Part shown: positions 7,168 to 15,170 of the stretch, piece after piece
How the letters are laid out: each line of letters opens with the position of its first letter
How positions within the stretch are numbered: position 1 is the stretch's first letter
DNA from: Sphingomonadales bacterium
Lineage (GTDB): Bacteria > Pseudomonadota > Alphaproteobacteria > Sphingomonadales > Sphingomonadaceae
Length of the DNA: 64,000 nt
Assembly (NCBI GenBank): GCA_016714795.1
Contig: JADKCA010000002.1
Coordinates: 434,001-498,000 of the forward strand
Direction: 5' to 3'
The notes under the pieces: generated by a model
Told to the model about the DNA's origin: nothing
Seen by the model: only the letters and a program-made list of their open reading frames with translations
Database searches by the model: none
Made by a program: the position numbers and the translations under genes

Positions 7168-8979
7168 ATGACGAGCCTCAACCCCACACTCTCCCGCGTC
7201 ACAGACCGCATCATGGAGCGCAGCCGCGAGACCCGCCGCCGCTATCTGGAACTGATCGCGCGCGAAGGGGAGAAGGGCGTCAGTCGCGGCACGCTGGGCT
7301 GCGCCAATCTGGCGCATGGATTTGCCGCGTCGGGGGATGACAAGCCGGTGATCCGTTCTGGCAGCGCGATGAATATCGGCATCGTCACGGCCTATAATGA
7401 CATGCTGTCTGCGCATCAGCCTTATGGTCGCTACCCCGAACAGATCAAATTGTTCGCGCGCGAAGTGGGGGCGACGGCGCAGGTGGCGGGCGGTGTCCCG
7501 GCCATGTGCGATGGCGTGACGCAAGGCTTTGACGGGATGGAGCTTTCGCTGCTCAGCCGCGATGTGATCGCGATGAGCACGGCGGTCGCGCTGTCCCATG
7601 CCATGTTCGAAGGCGCGCTGCTGCTCGGCATTTGTGACAAGATCGTGCCCGGCCTGATGATCGGCGCGCTGCGTTTTGGCCATCTGCCGATGATCCTTGT
7701 GCCCGCCGGGCCGATGCCCTCCGGCCTTGCCAACAAGGAAAAGCAGCGCATCCGCCAGCTCTACGCCGAAGGCAAGGTGGGGCGCGATGAACTGCTGGAA
7801 AGCGAAAGCGCGTCGTATCATGGGGCGGGCACCTGCACCTTTTATGGCACGGCCAATTCCAACCAGATGATGATGGAGGCGATGGGCCTGCACATGCCGG
7901 GCAGCGCCTTCATCAATCCGGGCACCAAGTTGCGGCAGGAACTCACCCGCGCGGCGACGCACCGGCTGAGCGAGATCGGGCAGGGCGGTGATTATCGCCC
8001 GTTGGGGCTGTGTGTGGATGAGAAGGCGATCATCAACGCCGCTGTCAGCCTGTTGGCGACGGGCGGATCGACCAACCATGCCATCCATCTGCCCGCCATG
8101 GCCCGGGCAGCAGGCGTGCAGATCGATTGGCAGGATCTGGATGAGCTGTCCTCAGCCGTGCCGCTGATCGCGCGCGTCTATCCCAATGGCGCGGGCGATG
8201 TGAATCACTTTCAGGCCGCAGGTGGAATCGGCTTCGTGCTGCGCGAACTGATCGACGCGGGGCTCATGCATGATGATATTCTGACGGTTGCGGGGAAAAG
8301 TCTGCGCGATCATGCCAAGGAGCCTGTGCTCGATGGAGACACGCTCGTTTATCGCGATCCGCCCGCGCAATCAGCGGATGATACCATGCTCCGCCCACCC
8401 TCCGCGCCTTTCCTGCCCGATGGCGGGATGCGGCTCGTCACCGGCAATCTCGGTCGTGCTATTTTCAAGACCAGCGCGGTGGACAAGGAGCGCTGGACCA
8501 TCGAAGCGCCCGCGCGTGTGTTTGAGGATCAGGCGCAGGTCCAGGCCGCGTTCAAGGCAGGCGAGCTGGACAAAGATGTCGTCGTCGTCGTCCGCTTTCA
8601 GGGGCCGCGCGCCAATGGCATGCCCGAACTCCACAAGCTGACGCCGCCTTTGGGCGTGTTGCAGGACAAGGGGTTTAAGGTCGCGCTTGTCACCGATGGT
8701 CGCATGTGGGGCGCGAGCGGCAAGGTGCCTGCTGCAATCCACTGCACGCCGGAAGCGCTGGGCGGGGGACCGCTGGCGCTGGTGCAGGATGGTGATGTGA
8801 TCCGCCTGTGCGGGCATGGCGGAGTGCTGGAGGTGCTGGCCGATCTCTCCACCCGCACCCCCGCTGCGCCGCCACCGCCCGCCGAAGGCATGGGCCGCGA
8901 ACTCTTCGCCTTCATGCGCGCCGGGGCTGACGGGGCAGAGCGCGGGGCGTGCGCGATGCTGGCAGGGGCGGGGCTGTGA
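7168..8979 (+). CDS. edd: 6-Phosphogluconate dehydratase
   Basis: Dehydrates 6-phosphogluconate to 2-keto-3-deoxy-6-phosphogluconate with an iron-sulfur cluster. The 603 residues match the family. The two IlvD/Edd signatures are visible: PAMCDGVTQG (cysteine near residue 114) and TGGSTNHAIHLPAMARAAG (about 297-315). The ATG at 7168 gives the usual N-terminus (LNPTLSRVTDRI) and has GGAG nine bases upstream. The 131-base gap to zwf is largely a palindromic repeat, so zwf and edd may share a transcript with a structured spacer. Confidence 0.96.
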   Translation: MTSLNPTLSRVTDRIMERSRETRRRYLELIAREGEKGVSRGTLGCANLAHGFAASGDDKPVIRSGSAMNIGIVTAYNDMLSAHQPYGRYPEQIKLFAREVGATAQVAGGVPAMCDGVTQGFDGMELSLLSRDVIAMSTAVALSHAMFEGALLLGICDKIVPGLMIGALRFGHLPMILVPAGPMPSGLANKEKQRIRQLYAEGKVGRDELLESESASYHGAGTCTFYGTANSNQMMMEAMGLHMPGSAFINPGTKLRQELTRAATHRLSEIGQGGDYRPLGLCVDEKAIINAAVSLLATGGSTNHAIHLPAMARAAGVQIDWQDLDELSSAVPLIARVYPNGAGDVNHFQAAGGIGFVLRELIDAGLMHDDILTVAGKSLRDHAKEPVLDGDTLVYRDPPAQSADDTMLRPPSAPFLPDGGMRLVTGNLGRAIFKTSAVDKERWTIEAPARVFEDQAQVQAAFKAGELDKDVVVVVRFQGPRANGMPELHKLTPPLGVLQDKGFKVALVTDGRMWGASGKVPAAIHCTPEALGGGPLALVQDGDVIRLCGHGGVLEVLADLSTRTPAAPPPPAEGMGRELFAFMRAGADGAERGACAMLAGAGL

Positions 8980-9002
8980 GGAACTGTTCCTCACAACCCG
9001 CC

Positions 9003-9085
9003 CCGCTGAGCTTGTCGAAGCGCCGTTTTTCGCTTGGCATCCGCACAAGAGGAAAAACAGTCCTTCGACAAGCTCAGGACGGCGG
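9003..9085. repeat. Inverted-repeat element (family C) between edd and glk
   Basis: Left part GAGCTTGTCGAAG (9008-9020) pairs with CTTCGACAAGCTC (9063-9075); inner GTTTTTC and GAAAAAC also pair. GGACGGCGG at the right end is shared with the zwf-edd element and stands just ahead of the glk start. Confidence 0.8.
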
Positions 9086-9093
9086 TGCACTTT

Positions 9094-10077
9094 ATGCCTG
9101 ACGTGCAGCCTATGAACCTCGTCACCGTCGATATTGGCGGCACCCATGCCCGGTTTGCGCTCGCTACGGTCGAGGCAGGCCGTGTCACGCAATTGGGCGA
9201 TGCGACAACGCTGAAGACAGCGGATCACCCCAGCTTTCTTTCGGCATGGGCCGCCTTTGCCGCAACCTGCCAGGCTCCGCTGCCGCGCGCTGCCGCGCTG
9301 GCGGTGGCGGCCACGGTGAAGGCCGATCCCATCCGCTTCACCAACAATCCCTGGACGCTGGAGCCTGCGCGGCTGGCGGACCAGATGGGGGTCGACGCGC
9401 TCACGATCGTCAATGATTTCGAAGCCGTCGCGCATGCCGTGGCGCAGGTGGAGCCAGAGCATTTTCTGCACCTGACCGGGCCGGATGTGCCGCTGCCCGC
9501 CAGCGGCACGATCAGCGTGCTCGGCCCCGGCACCGGGGTGGGCGTGGCGCATCTGTGGCGCGGGCCGCAGGGCGCGCATGTGCAGGCGACCGAAGGCGGA
9601 CATCTGGACTTTGCGCCGCTCGATGCGTTTGAGGATGCACTTCTTGCCCGGCTGCGCGCGCGGCATGGTCGCGTCTCGACCGAACGGATCGTCTCCGGCC
9701 CCGGCCTGATCCCCATCGCCGAAACGCTGGCCGCCATGGCGGGGCAGAGCTTCACACCCACCGAAGACGCGGCGCTGTGGCAGGCCGGATTGTCTGGCGC
9801 GGATGCGCTCGCGGCCCAAGCCATCGACCGCTTCTGCCTGACGCTGGGCAGCGTGGCGGGCGATATCGCCTTGGCGCAGGGTGGCGCGGGTGTCGTCATT
9901 GCTGGCGGGCTGGGCTATCGTATCCGCGACGTGCTGTTGCGCTCCGGCTTTGCGGAGCGGTTTTGCGCCAAGGGGCGGTTCTCAGCCGTTCTGGCCGGAT
10001 TGCCCGTCAAACTCATCATCCACCCGCAACCCGGCCTGTTCGGGGCCGCTGCCGCTTTCGCACTGGAGCATTCATGA
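9094..10077 (+). CDS. glk: Glucokinase
   Basis: Phosphorylates glucose to glucose 6-phosphate with ATP, feeding zwf. 327 residues from ATG 9094; a second in-frame ATG at 9112 (MNLVTVDIGGT) would give 321 and is also plausible. The 9094 start has GGCGG eight bases upstream, supplied by the edge of a repeat. Motifs: phosphate-binding DIGGTHARFA (13-22), catalytic aspartate in IVNDFEAVAHA near 108, GPGTGVGVA, and EGGHLDFAP. This is the group-A bacterial glucokinase fold rather than the ROK family. The stop overlaps the eda start (ATGA). Confidence 0.94.
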   Translation: MPDVQPMNLVTVDIGGTHARFALATVEAGRVTQLGDATTLKTADHPSFLSAWAAFAATCQAPLPRAAALAVAATVKADPIRFTNNPWTLEPARLADQMGVDALTIVNDFEAVAHAVAQVEPEHFLHLTGPDVPLPASGTISVLGPGTGVGVAHLWRGPQGAHVQATEGGHLDFAPLDAFEDALLARLRARHGRVSTERIVSGPGLIPIAETLAAMAGQSFTPTEDAALWQAGLSGADALAAQAIDRFCLTLGSVAGDIALAQGGAGVVIAGGLGYRIRDVLLRSGFAERFCAKGRFSAVLAGLPVKLIIHPQPGLFGAAAAFALEHS

Positions 10078-10688
10078 CCCGCATCGAAGCCATCATGCGC
10101 ACATCGCCCGTCATTCCGGTGCTGGTGATTGAAGACGCTGCCCACGCTCGCCCGATTGCAGAGGCATTGGTGGCAGGCGGCCTGCGCGTTCTGGAAGTGA
10201 CACTCCGCACGGCGGCGGCGCTGGATGTGATCCGCGAAATGACGACGGTGGAGGGCGCGATTGTCGGCGCGGGCACCGTGCTGAACGAAGCCGATCTGCG
10301 CGCCAGCCTCGATGCGGGTGCAGAGTTCATTGTGTCTCCCGGCCTTACCGAACCCTTGGGCAAGGCTGCGGTGGCGAGCGGGATTCCGTTCCTGCCGGGC
10401 ACGGCCAACGCCGGAGACATCATGCGCGGGCTTGATCTGGGGCTTGGCCATTTCAAATTCTTTCCGGCCTCCACAAGCGGCGGCCTTCCTGCGCTGAAGG
10501 CGTTGGCGGGACCGTTCGGCGGGGTGAAGTTCTGCCCCACCGGCGGCATCAGTCTGGAGACCGCACCCGACTGGCTGGCGGCGGAACCGGTGCTGTGCGT
10601 CGGTGGCAGCTGGGTGGTGGGCAAGGGTGTGCCAAACGTAGCGGCCATCACCAAGGCAGCGGCTCAAGCCGCGGCTCTGGCGTCATGA
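10074..10688 (+). CDS. eda: 2-Keto-3-deoxy-6-phosphogluconate aldolase
   Basis: Cleaves KDPG to pyruvate and glyceraldehyde 3-phosphate, completing the Entner-Doudoroff pathway. 204 residues, as usual for class I KDPG aldolases. The catalytic glutamate is in LEVTLRT near residue 42, the Schiff-base lysine in HFKFFPAS near 128, and the phosphate-binding loop in PTGGIS. Start ATG at 10074 overlaps the glk stop by four bases, and its own stop overlaps the next gene's start by four bases, so glk-eda-ppc-like are translationally coupled. Confidence 0.96.
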   Translation: MTRIEAIMRTSPVIPVLVIEDAAHARPIAEALVAGGLRVLEVTLRTAAALDVIREMTTVEGAIVGAGTVLNEADLRASLDAGAEFIVSPGLTEPLGKAAVASGIPFLPGTANAGDIMRGLDLGLGHFKFFPASTSGGLPALKALAGPFGGVKFCPTGGISLETAPDWLAAEPVLCVGGSWVVGKGVPNVAAITKAAAQAAALAS

Positions 10689-13594
10689 GCGGCGCGGCTG
10701 ATCTTCGCGCCAGGCTGCAAGATTTGCATGCGCGCACGGCTGAAACCCCGCTTTTTAATCCTGTCGTCCAGTTGGGGCTGGAATTGTCCCGCACGCTGGA
10801 GAGCGGTCGGGAGACGCTGGCCGGGCTGGAGCAGACGGTGGCCGATCTGGAATGTGAAGCGCTGCAAAGCCGCGCGGCACGTTTGCACCGGCTGCTCGCG
10901 CCGGTTGATCTTGCCGCCAATCAGGCCGCCTTTCGCGCGGTTGTGGAAGCCAGCGCGGCAAGTGGCGATTTCGCAGCGTTCAAGGCGCGTTGGGCCAAGC
11001 CGTTCGCGCATATCGTTTTTACGGGCCACCCCACTTTCCTGCTCAGCCGCGCGCAATCTGACGCGGTGGCAGCAGCGGCGAGCAGCGGGGATGTGACACG
11101 GAACAGCGTCTGCATTGTGAATGCCGCGCGCGACGCGATCACGCTCGTTTCCGAACATGATGATGCGCTCTTTGCGCTGGCGCAGGCGCAGGACGCGCGC
11201 GACCAGCTGGCCTCCATCGTGCTGGATGTGGCCGCAGCGCATTGGCCGCGCTTGTGGCAGGAAGTGCGCCCGGTGCCGTTCCGGCTGGCCAGCTGGGTCG
11301 GCTATGACATGGATGGCCGCACCGATATTGGCTGGCAGACCAGCATCCACTTTCGCCTGATGGAAAAGGCGATGCGGCTGGCGCGTTATGCGGATGGTTT
11401 GAATGATCTGTTGGACACATCACGCCGTCATGCTGAACTTGATTCAGCATCCATGCCTCGGTCTTCGGCCATGGGTTCAGAGACTGAGACACCGTCAAAT
11501 GCCGAGGCATGGACCCTGAAACAAGTTCAGGGTGACGGGGAGGGGGCGCTGGCGATGCTCCGGGCCGCTCTGTCCCATACGCAAGAGATGGTGGCCCTCT
11601 TCGCCACCGACCTGTCCGATCCCGCCGCCTTGTCCGATGCCGCCAACCGCATGACAGCGGATGCGCCGGGCAAGCTGCTCAGCCTCGCTCCCGTCATTGC
11701 GTTGCTCGAAGAGGCGGCGAAATCTGAGGATCTTTCTCAGGCCCGCGCGCTTGAACTGCTCACGCTGGCCGCTGCGATGCGCGCGGATGGGCTTGGCATG
11801 GGCTGGATTCACTTCCGGGTGAATGCCTCACAGCTGCACAACGCCATTCGCCGCCGCATTGATCCGGATAACCGGCTCGATCTCGCCAGTCGCACCGCGC
11901 TCAAGCGGATGCGCAAGCTGCTCGACGATGTGAAGCCGCTGCGCTCCAACTTTGCCGCGCTGGCGATTGAGAATACGACCGCACTGCGCCAGTTCCTCGC
12001 CATGGCGCAGATCCTGCACCATGTGGATGCGGACGCACCGATCCGGATGCTGATCGCGGAGTGCGAAGACCCCCAGACCGTGCTCGCCGCGCTCTATTTT
12101 GCCAAACTGTTCGGGATCGAGGACCGGGTGGATGTCTCCCCGCTGTTCGAGACCGAATCTGCGCTGGAACATGGCGGACGCTTTCTGGAGGCCCTGCTCG
12201 CCGAACCGGCATACCAAGGCTACGCCCGCACGCGCGGTCGCGTCTCGATTCAGACCGGATTTTCGGATGCGGGGCGGTTTGTCGGGCAATTGCCCGCCGC
12301 GCTCGCCATAGAACGGTTGCAGGGGCGGCTGGCCAGCGCGATGGCGGCGCAGGGGTTGAGCGGCGTGGCCGCGCTGATCTTCAACACACACGGCGAATCA
12401 ATGGGGCGCGGGGCGCATCCCGCCAGCATGGCAGACCGGATGAGCTGGCCGCTGAGCCCTTGGGCACGCGGGCGCTTTGCCGCCAAGGGCATTCCGCTGG
12501 AACCCGAGGTCTCTTACCAAGGGGGAGACGGCTATCTGTTCTTCCGCACGCCGGAACTGGCGCTTGCCACGCTGACGCGGGTGGCAGAGGCAGAGAGCCG
12601 CATGCCAGATGGCGCAGACGATCCCTTCTACGCCCGCACCGATCTCAGCCTTGATTTCTATCGCGGCATCAGGCGGGTGCAGCGCGCGTTTCTGGAAAGC
12701 CGCACCTACGCCCGGTCGATCACGGCGTTCGGGTTGGGGCTGCTCAATGAGACGGGTAGCCGCAAATCGCGCCGCCAGTCAGACTTGGCGGCAGACCGGG
12801 AGATGAGCCTGCGCCAGATCCGCGCCATCCCGCACAATGCTATCCTTCAGCAGCTTGGTTATCCGGTGAATCTGATCGCGGGCACCGGTACGGCGGCGGT
12901 GGAGGATGTGGAGGGCATTGCCGAACTGATCAACGCTTCTGCGCGCGGGCGCCAGATCATGCGGATGCTGCGCGCGGCAGACCGGCTGGCGAGCATCAAA
13001 TCGGTAGCCGCCTATGGCGAGCTGTTCAATTCCGCCTATTGGGCCAGCCGCCCCTATCGCGGCATGGAGCAGCATCTGGAGGCCGCCTGTCTGGCACTTG
13101 CGGACAAGCTGACCACGGACGACCGCAACAGTGCCTTCCGCACGCTCACATCACGGTTGCGGGTGGATGCGGTGAAGCTGCACCGCCTGCTTGAACGGAT
13201 TGACCCGGAAGTGGAAAGCGCAGGCCGGGAGGATGTGCGCCGCTCGCTGGGCGCATTGCAGGCGCTCCGGCTCGCGCTGATGCAGCACATGTTCCTGCTC
13301 GCGGTACAGATTCCGGCCTTTTCCCGCTCGAACGACATCAGCCGCGATGATGTGATCGAGATGGTGTTCACGCTGCGGATCGACGATGCGCTGGCCCAGT
13401 TGCGCCGGGCCTATCCGGTCAGTTTCCCCTCCATCACAGACTTTAACGTGGCAGAACCCAGCGACTATCCCGATGATGCCGCAACCGGCTATGCCGAAAT
13501 CCATGCGCGGTTCATCGATCCGATCGAGCAGGCCCATGGTCTGAGCCTGCGGATCGGGGCGGCGATTGCCAATCATTTCGGCGCGCATGGGTGA
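10685..13594 (+). CDS. Divergent phosphoenolpyruvate carboxylase family protein
   Basis: A 969-residue member of the PEP carboxylase family (PF00311). Canonical PEPC makes oxaloacetate from PEP and bicarbonate. Family landmarks are present but altered: TGHPTF with histidine near residue 115 (canonical TAHPTE), GWIHFRVNASQLH, GFSDAGR near 525 (canonical GYSDSGKDAG, so the conserved lysine is arginine), SMGRGAHPASM near 572 in place of the glycine-rich GRGG loop, and RAIPHNAILQQLG. Activity as a true PEPC is therefore uncertain. The gene is coupled to eda by an ATGA overlap, which links it to pyruvate/PEP metabolism. Residues about 248-285 are encoded by an in-frame repeat (11426-11537). Confidence 0.8.
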   Translation: MSGAADLRARLQDLHARTAETPLFNPVVQLGLELSRTLESGRETLAGLEQTVADLECEALQSRAARLHRLLAPVDLAANQAAFRAVVEASAASGDFAAFKARWAKPFAHIVFTGHPTFLLSRAQSDAVAAAASSGDVTRNSVCIVNAARDAITLVSEHDDALFALAQAQDARDQLASIVLDVAAAHWPRLWQEVRPVPFRLASWVGYDMDGRTDIGWQTSIHFRLMEKAMRLARYADGLNDLLDTSRRHAELDSASMPRSSAMGSETETPSNAEAWTLKQVQGDGEGALAMLRAALSHTQEMVALFATDLSDPAALSDAANRMTADAPGKLLSLAPVIALLEEAAKSEDLSQARALELLTLAAAMRADGLGMGWIHFRVNASQLHNAIRRRIDPDNRLDLASRTALKRMRKLLDDVKPLRSNFAALAIENTTALRQFLAMAQILHHVDADAPIRMLIAECEDPQTVLAALYFAKLFGIEDRVDVSPLFETESALEHGGRFLEALLAEPAYQGYARTRGRVSIQTGFSDAGRFVGQLPAALAIERLQGRLASAMAAQGLSGVAALIFNTHGESMGRGAHPASMADRMSWPLSPWARGRFAAKGIPLEPEVSYQGGDGYLFFRTPELALATLTRVAEAESRMPDGADDPFYARTDLSLDFYRGIRRVQRAFLESRTYARSITAFGLGLLNETGSRKSRRQSDLAADREMSLRQIRAIPHNAILQQLGYPVNLIAGTGTAAVEDVEGIAELINASARGRQIMRMLRAADRLASIKSVAAYGELFNSAYWASRPYRGMEQHLEAACLALADKLTTDDRNSAFRTLTSRLRVDAVKLHRLLERIDPEVESAGREDVRRSLGALQALRLALMQHMFLLAVQIPAFSRSNDISRDDVIEMVFTLRIDDALAQLRRAYPVSFPSITDFNVAEPSDYPDDAATGYAEIHARFIDPIEQAHGLSLRIGAAIANHFGAHG
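11426..11537 (+). repeat. Inverted-repeat element (family B) inserted in frame inside the PEPC-like gene
   Basis: Outer ends CGTCA and TGACG, with inner arms CATGCCTCGG (11452-11461) and CCGAGGCATG (11502-11511), form a long imperfect hairpin. The ends read CATGCTGAACTTGATTCAGC and CTGAAACAAGTTCAGGGTGA. Translation in the gene's frame gives RHAELDSA... and WTLKQVQGD, the signature peptides of a dispersed alphaproteobacterial intergenic repeat. About 37 extra residues are added to the enzyme. Confidence 0.82.
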
Positions 13595-13616
13595 GGGTGG
13601 GGGCTCACACCCTCAC
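13591..13616. terminator. Convergent hairpin spanning both stop codons
   Basis: GTGAGGGTG (13591-13599) and CACCCTCAC (13608-13616) form a perfect 9-bp stem with an 8-base loop. The stem includes the stop codons of both the PEPC-like gene and the convergent ligW-like gene. No T-run follows on either strand, so it may stop or stabilise transcripts rather than act as a classical intrinsic terminator. Confidence 0.5.
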
Positions 13617-14668
13617 AGATTGAACCACCGCTCCGCATTGGTTTGGAAGAACTTCTTCTTCTGCGCGTTCGTGATCGCCAGATTGTCCATCGCGCGGACT
13701 TCATCGGCGACATATTCATACGGATAATCCATCGCGTACATGACGCGATCCTCGCCCATCACCTCGATCATCAGCTTGATCGCAGGCTCGAAGGGCAAGC
13801 CGGAACAGGTGCCAAGGAAGTTGGTGCGCATATAGTGGAACAGGTCGTGCTGGAGTGGCTTGAGCCGTTCATACCGGCCGGATCGGATGCCCGCCTTGTG
13901 CATGAAATCGGTGCGGTAGAGCCAGTAGGGCAGTGCCTCGCAGCCATGCCCCGCGATGATCTGCAGATCGGGATAGCGGTCAAACAGCCCGGTCGTCACC
14001 AAGCGGAGCAGATGATAGCTGGTCTCGACCGCAAAGCCGAACACCGCGCCATCCAGCCCCGCGTCGATCATGCCGCCCATCATGCTGTCGGGCAGCGTGG
14101 CGGGGTGGATGTAGAGCGGCTGGCCGGTCTCGGCGAGCGCCTGGAAGATCGGATCGAACTGTGGCTCGTCGAGATAATGGCCTTGGGTGTGAGAATTGAT
14201 CTGGACGCCCTTGAAGCCGAGCTCATTCGCGCCGCGCCGAATTTCGGCGGCGGACCATTCGGGATCTTGCGGGGCGACGGCGGTCATGCCGATATAGCGT
14301 GTCGGATATTTCTGAACTGCATCCGCCAGATAGTCATTGGCGCGGCTGGCAATGCCTCTGGCTTCTGCCGTGTCGAGCATCGGCTGTACACCGGGCGAGG
14401 TCAGGGCGAGGATCGCCTTGTCGATCCCCGTCTCATCCATATGCGCGATGCGTTGCTCGCCCAGGTCCAGCAGCCGATCCATGATCTGCGTCGCGCGTTC
14501 GGACGGGGAGGTGGCGTAAAAGCCCCAAAGGCTGACCATGCCCTTGTCCGCCGTGCCATCACGCACCATGCGCAGAAAGACATCCACCTGCTCGCGGGTG
14601 GCAAAGGCTTCTTCTGTGGCGATGCGGAGATAGCCGCGATCTCCGCCGGTTTTGAGGGTGTGGGTCAT
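13613..14668 (-). CDS. ligW: 5-Carboxyvanillate decarboxylase-like amidohydrolase (LigW type)
   Basis: Amidohydrolase_2 superfamily decarboxylase, 351 residues, very like LigW of lignin-degrading sphingomonads, which converts 5-carboxyvanillate to vanillate. Residues at the positions I recall for LigW metal and substrate ligands are present: E19 (ATEEAF), R58 (PSERAT), H188 (YIHPAT), H241 (GHGCEAL) and D314 (YAMDYPYEYV). The gene lies in a cluster with an aldehyde dehydrogenase, a SnoaL-like protein and an MFS transporter, consistent with aromatic acid catabolism. Exact substrate (5-carboxyvanillate, gamma-resorcylate or related) remains inference. Its ATG overlaps the stop of the GxxExxY gene. 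Confidence 0.85.
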   Translation of the reverse strand: MTHTLKTGGDRGYLRIATEEAFATREQVDVFLRMVRDGTADKGMVSLWGFYATSPSERATQIMDRLLDLGEQRIAHMDETGIDKAILALTSPGVQPMLDTAEARGIASRANDYLADAVQKYPTRYIGMTAVAPQDPEWSAAEIRRGANELGFKGVQINSHTQGHYLDEPQFDPIFQALAETGQPLYIHPATLPDSMMGGMIDAGLDGAVFGFAVETSYHLLRLVTTGLFDRYPDLQIIAGHGCEALPYWLYRTDFMHKAGIRSGRYERLKPLQHDLFHYMRTNFLGTCSGLPFEPAIKLMIEVMGEDRVMYAMDYPYEYVADEVRAMDNLAITNAQKKKFFQTNAERWFNL

Positions 14669-15111
14669 TTGGTTGGTCCTTTTGGTTCACGCAGAGACGC
14701 AGAGGGAGCAGAGGACGCAGAGGGTCTTTCTGGGCGGTAGTCATTCACGACCCTCTTTATGCCTTCTTTCATGGTTGCCGCCGAAAAATTCAGGAGTAGC
14801 CCCACAGGCTGCTTCATCAATCGCAAATAGGTCAGCAATTGTTTGCCATGGGCTTTGCTGAGTTGCTCCACAGCCTTGATTTCAAGAATGAGCCGGTCTT
14901 CCACGAGAATATCTATCCGGAACGCCGCTTCAAATATGTGGCCGTCAAATTCCAACGGCATTGAAACTTGACGCGCCACTCGCAAGCCTCGTGCTTCGAG
15001 GCGGCTCGCAAGGACGACTTCGTAAACCGATTCCAACAAGCCGGGGCCGAGATCCCGATGAAGCCGAATGGCTTCATCAACAACGATGCCACTGACCACA
15101 TCAATGTCCAA
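14665..15111 (-). CDS. GxxExxY protein (PD-(D/E)XK-like fold, PF13366)
   Basis: 148 residues. The family motif is GPGLLESVYE (G, E and Y at the expected spacing), followed by the nuclease-like core FRIDILVEDRLILEIKAVE with D and ExK. Family function is unknown; a PD-(D/E)XK nuclease fold has been proposed. The start is TTG at 15111, with an in-frame stop two codons upstream; AGAGGGG about nine bases ahead is the Shine-Dalgarno and comes from the flanking repeat. The last 14 or so residues (SASSAPSASLREP) are translated from the other repeat arm, and the stop overlaps the ligW-like ATG by four bases. It is out of keeping with the metabolic genes around it and looks like an inserted cassette. 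Confidence 0.82.
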   Translation of the reverse strand: MDIDVVSGIVVDEAIRLHRDLGPGLLESVYEVVLASRLEARGLRVARQVSMPLEFDGHIFEAAFRIDILVEDRLILEIKAVEQLSKAHGKQLLTYLRLMKQPVGLLLNFSAATMKEGIKRVVNDYRPERPSASSAPSASLREPKGPTK

Positions 15112-15162
15112 GGCTACACACCCCTCTGCGATCTCCGCTTACTCTGCGTCTCTGCGTGAACC
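14684..15162 (-). mobile_element. GxxExxY cassette bounded by 41-bp imperfect inverted repeats
   Basis: Arms at 14684-14724 and 15122-15162 are inverted copies matching at 36 of 41 positions; the outermost 21 bases (CACGCAGAGACGCAGAG plus flank) are identical. Both arms are built on repeated CGCAGAG/CTCTGCG units. They enclose the GxxExxY gene almost exactly. No transposase is encoded, and I could not identify a target duplication with confidence. The 479-bp unit sits between ligW-like and the aldehyde dehydrogenase gene. Confidence 0.65.
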
Positions 15163-15170
15163 AGCTTCCC

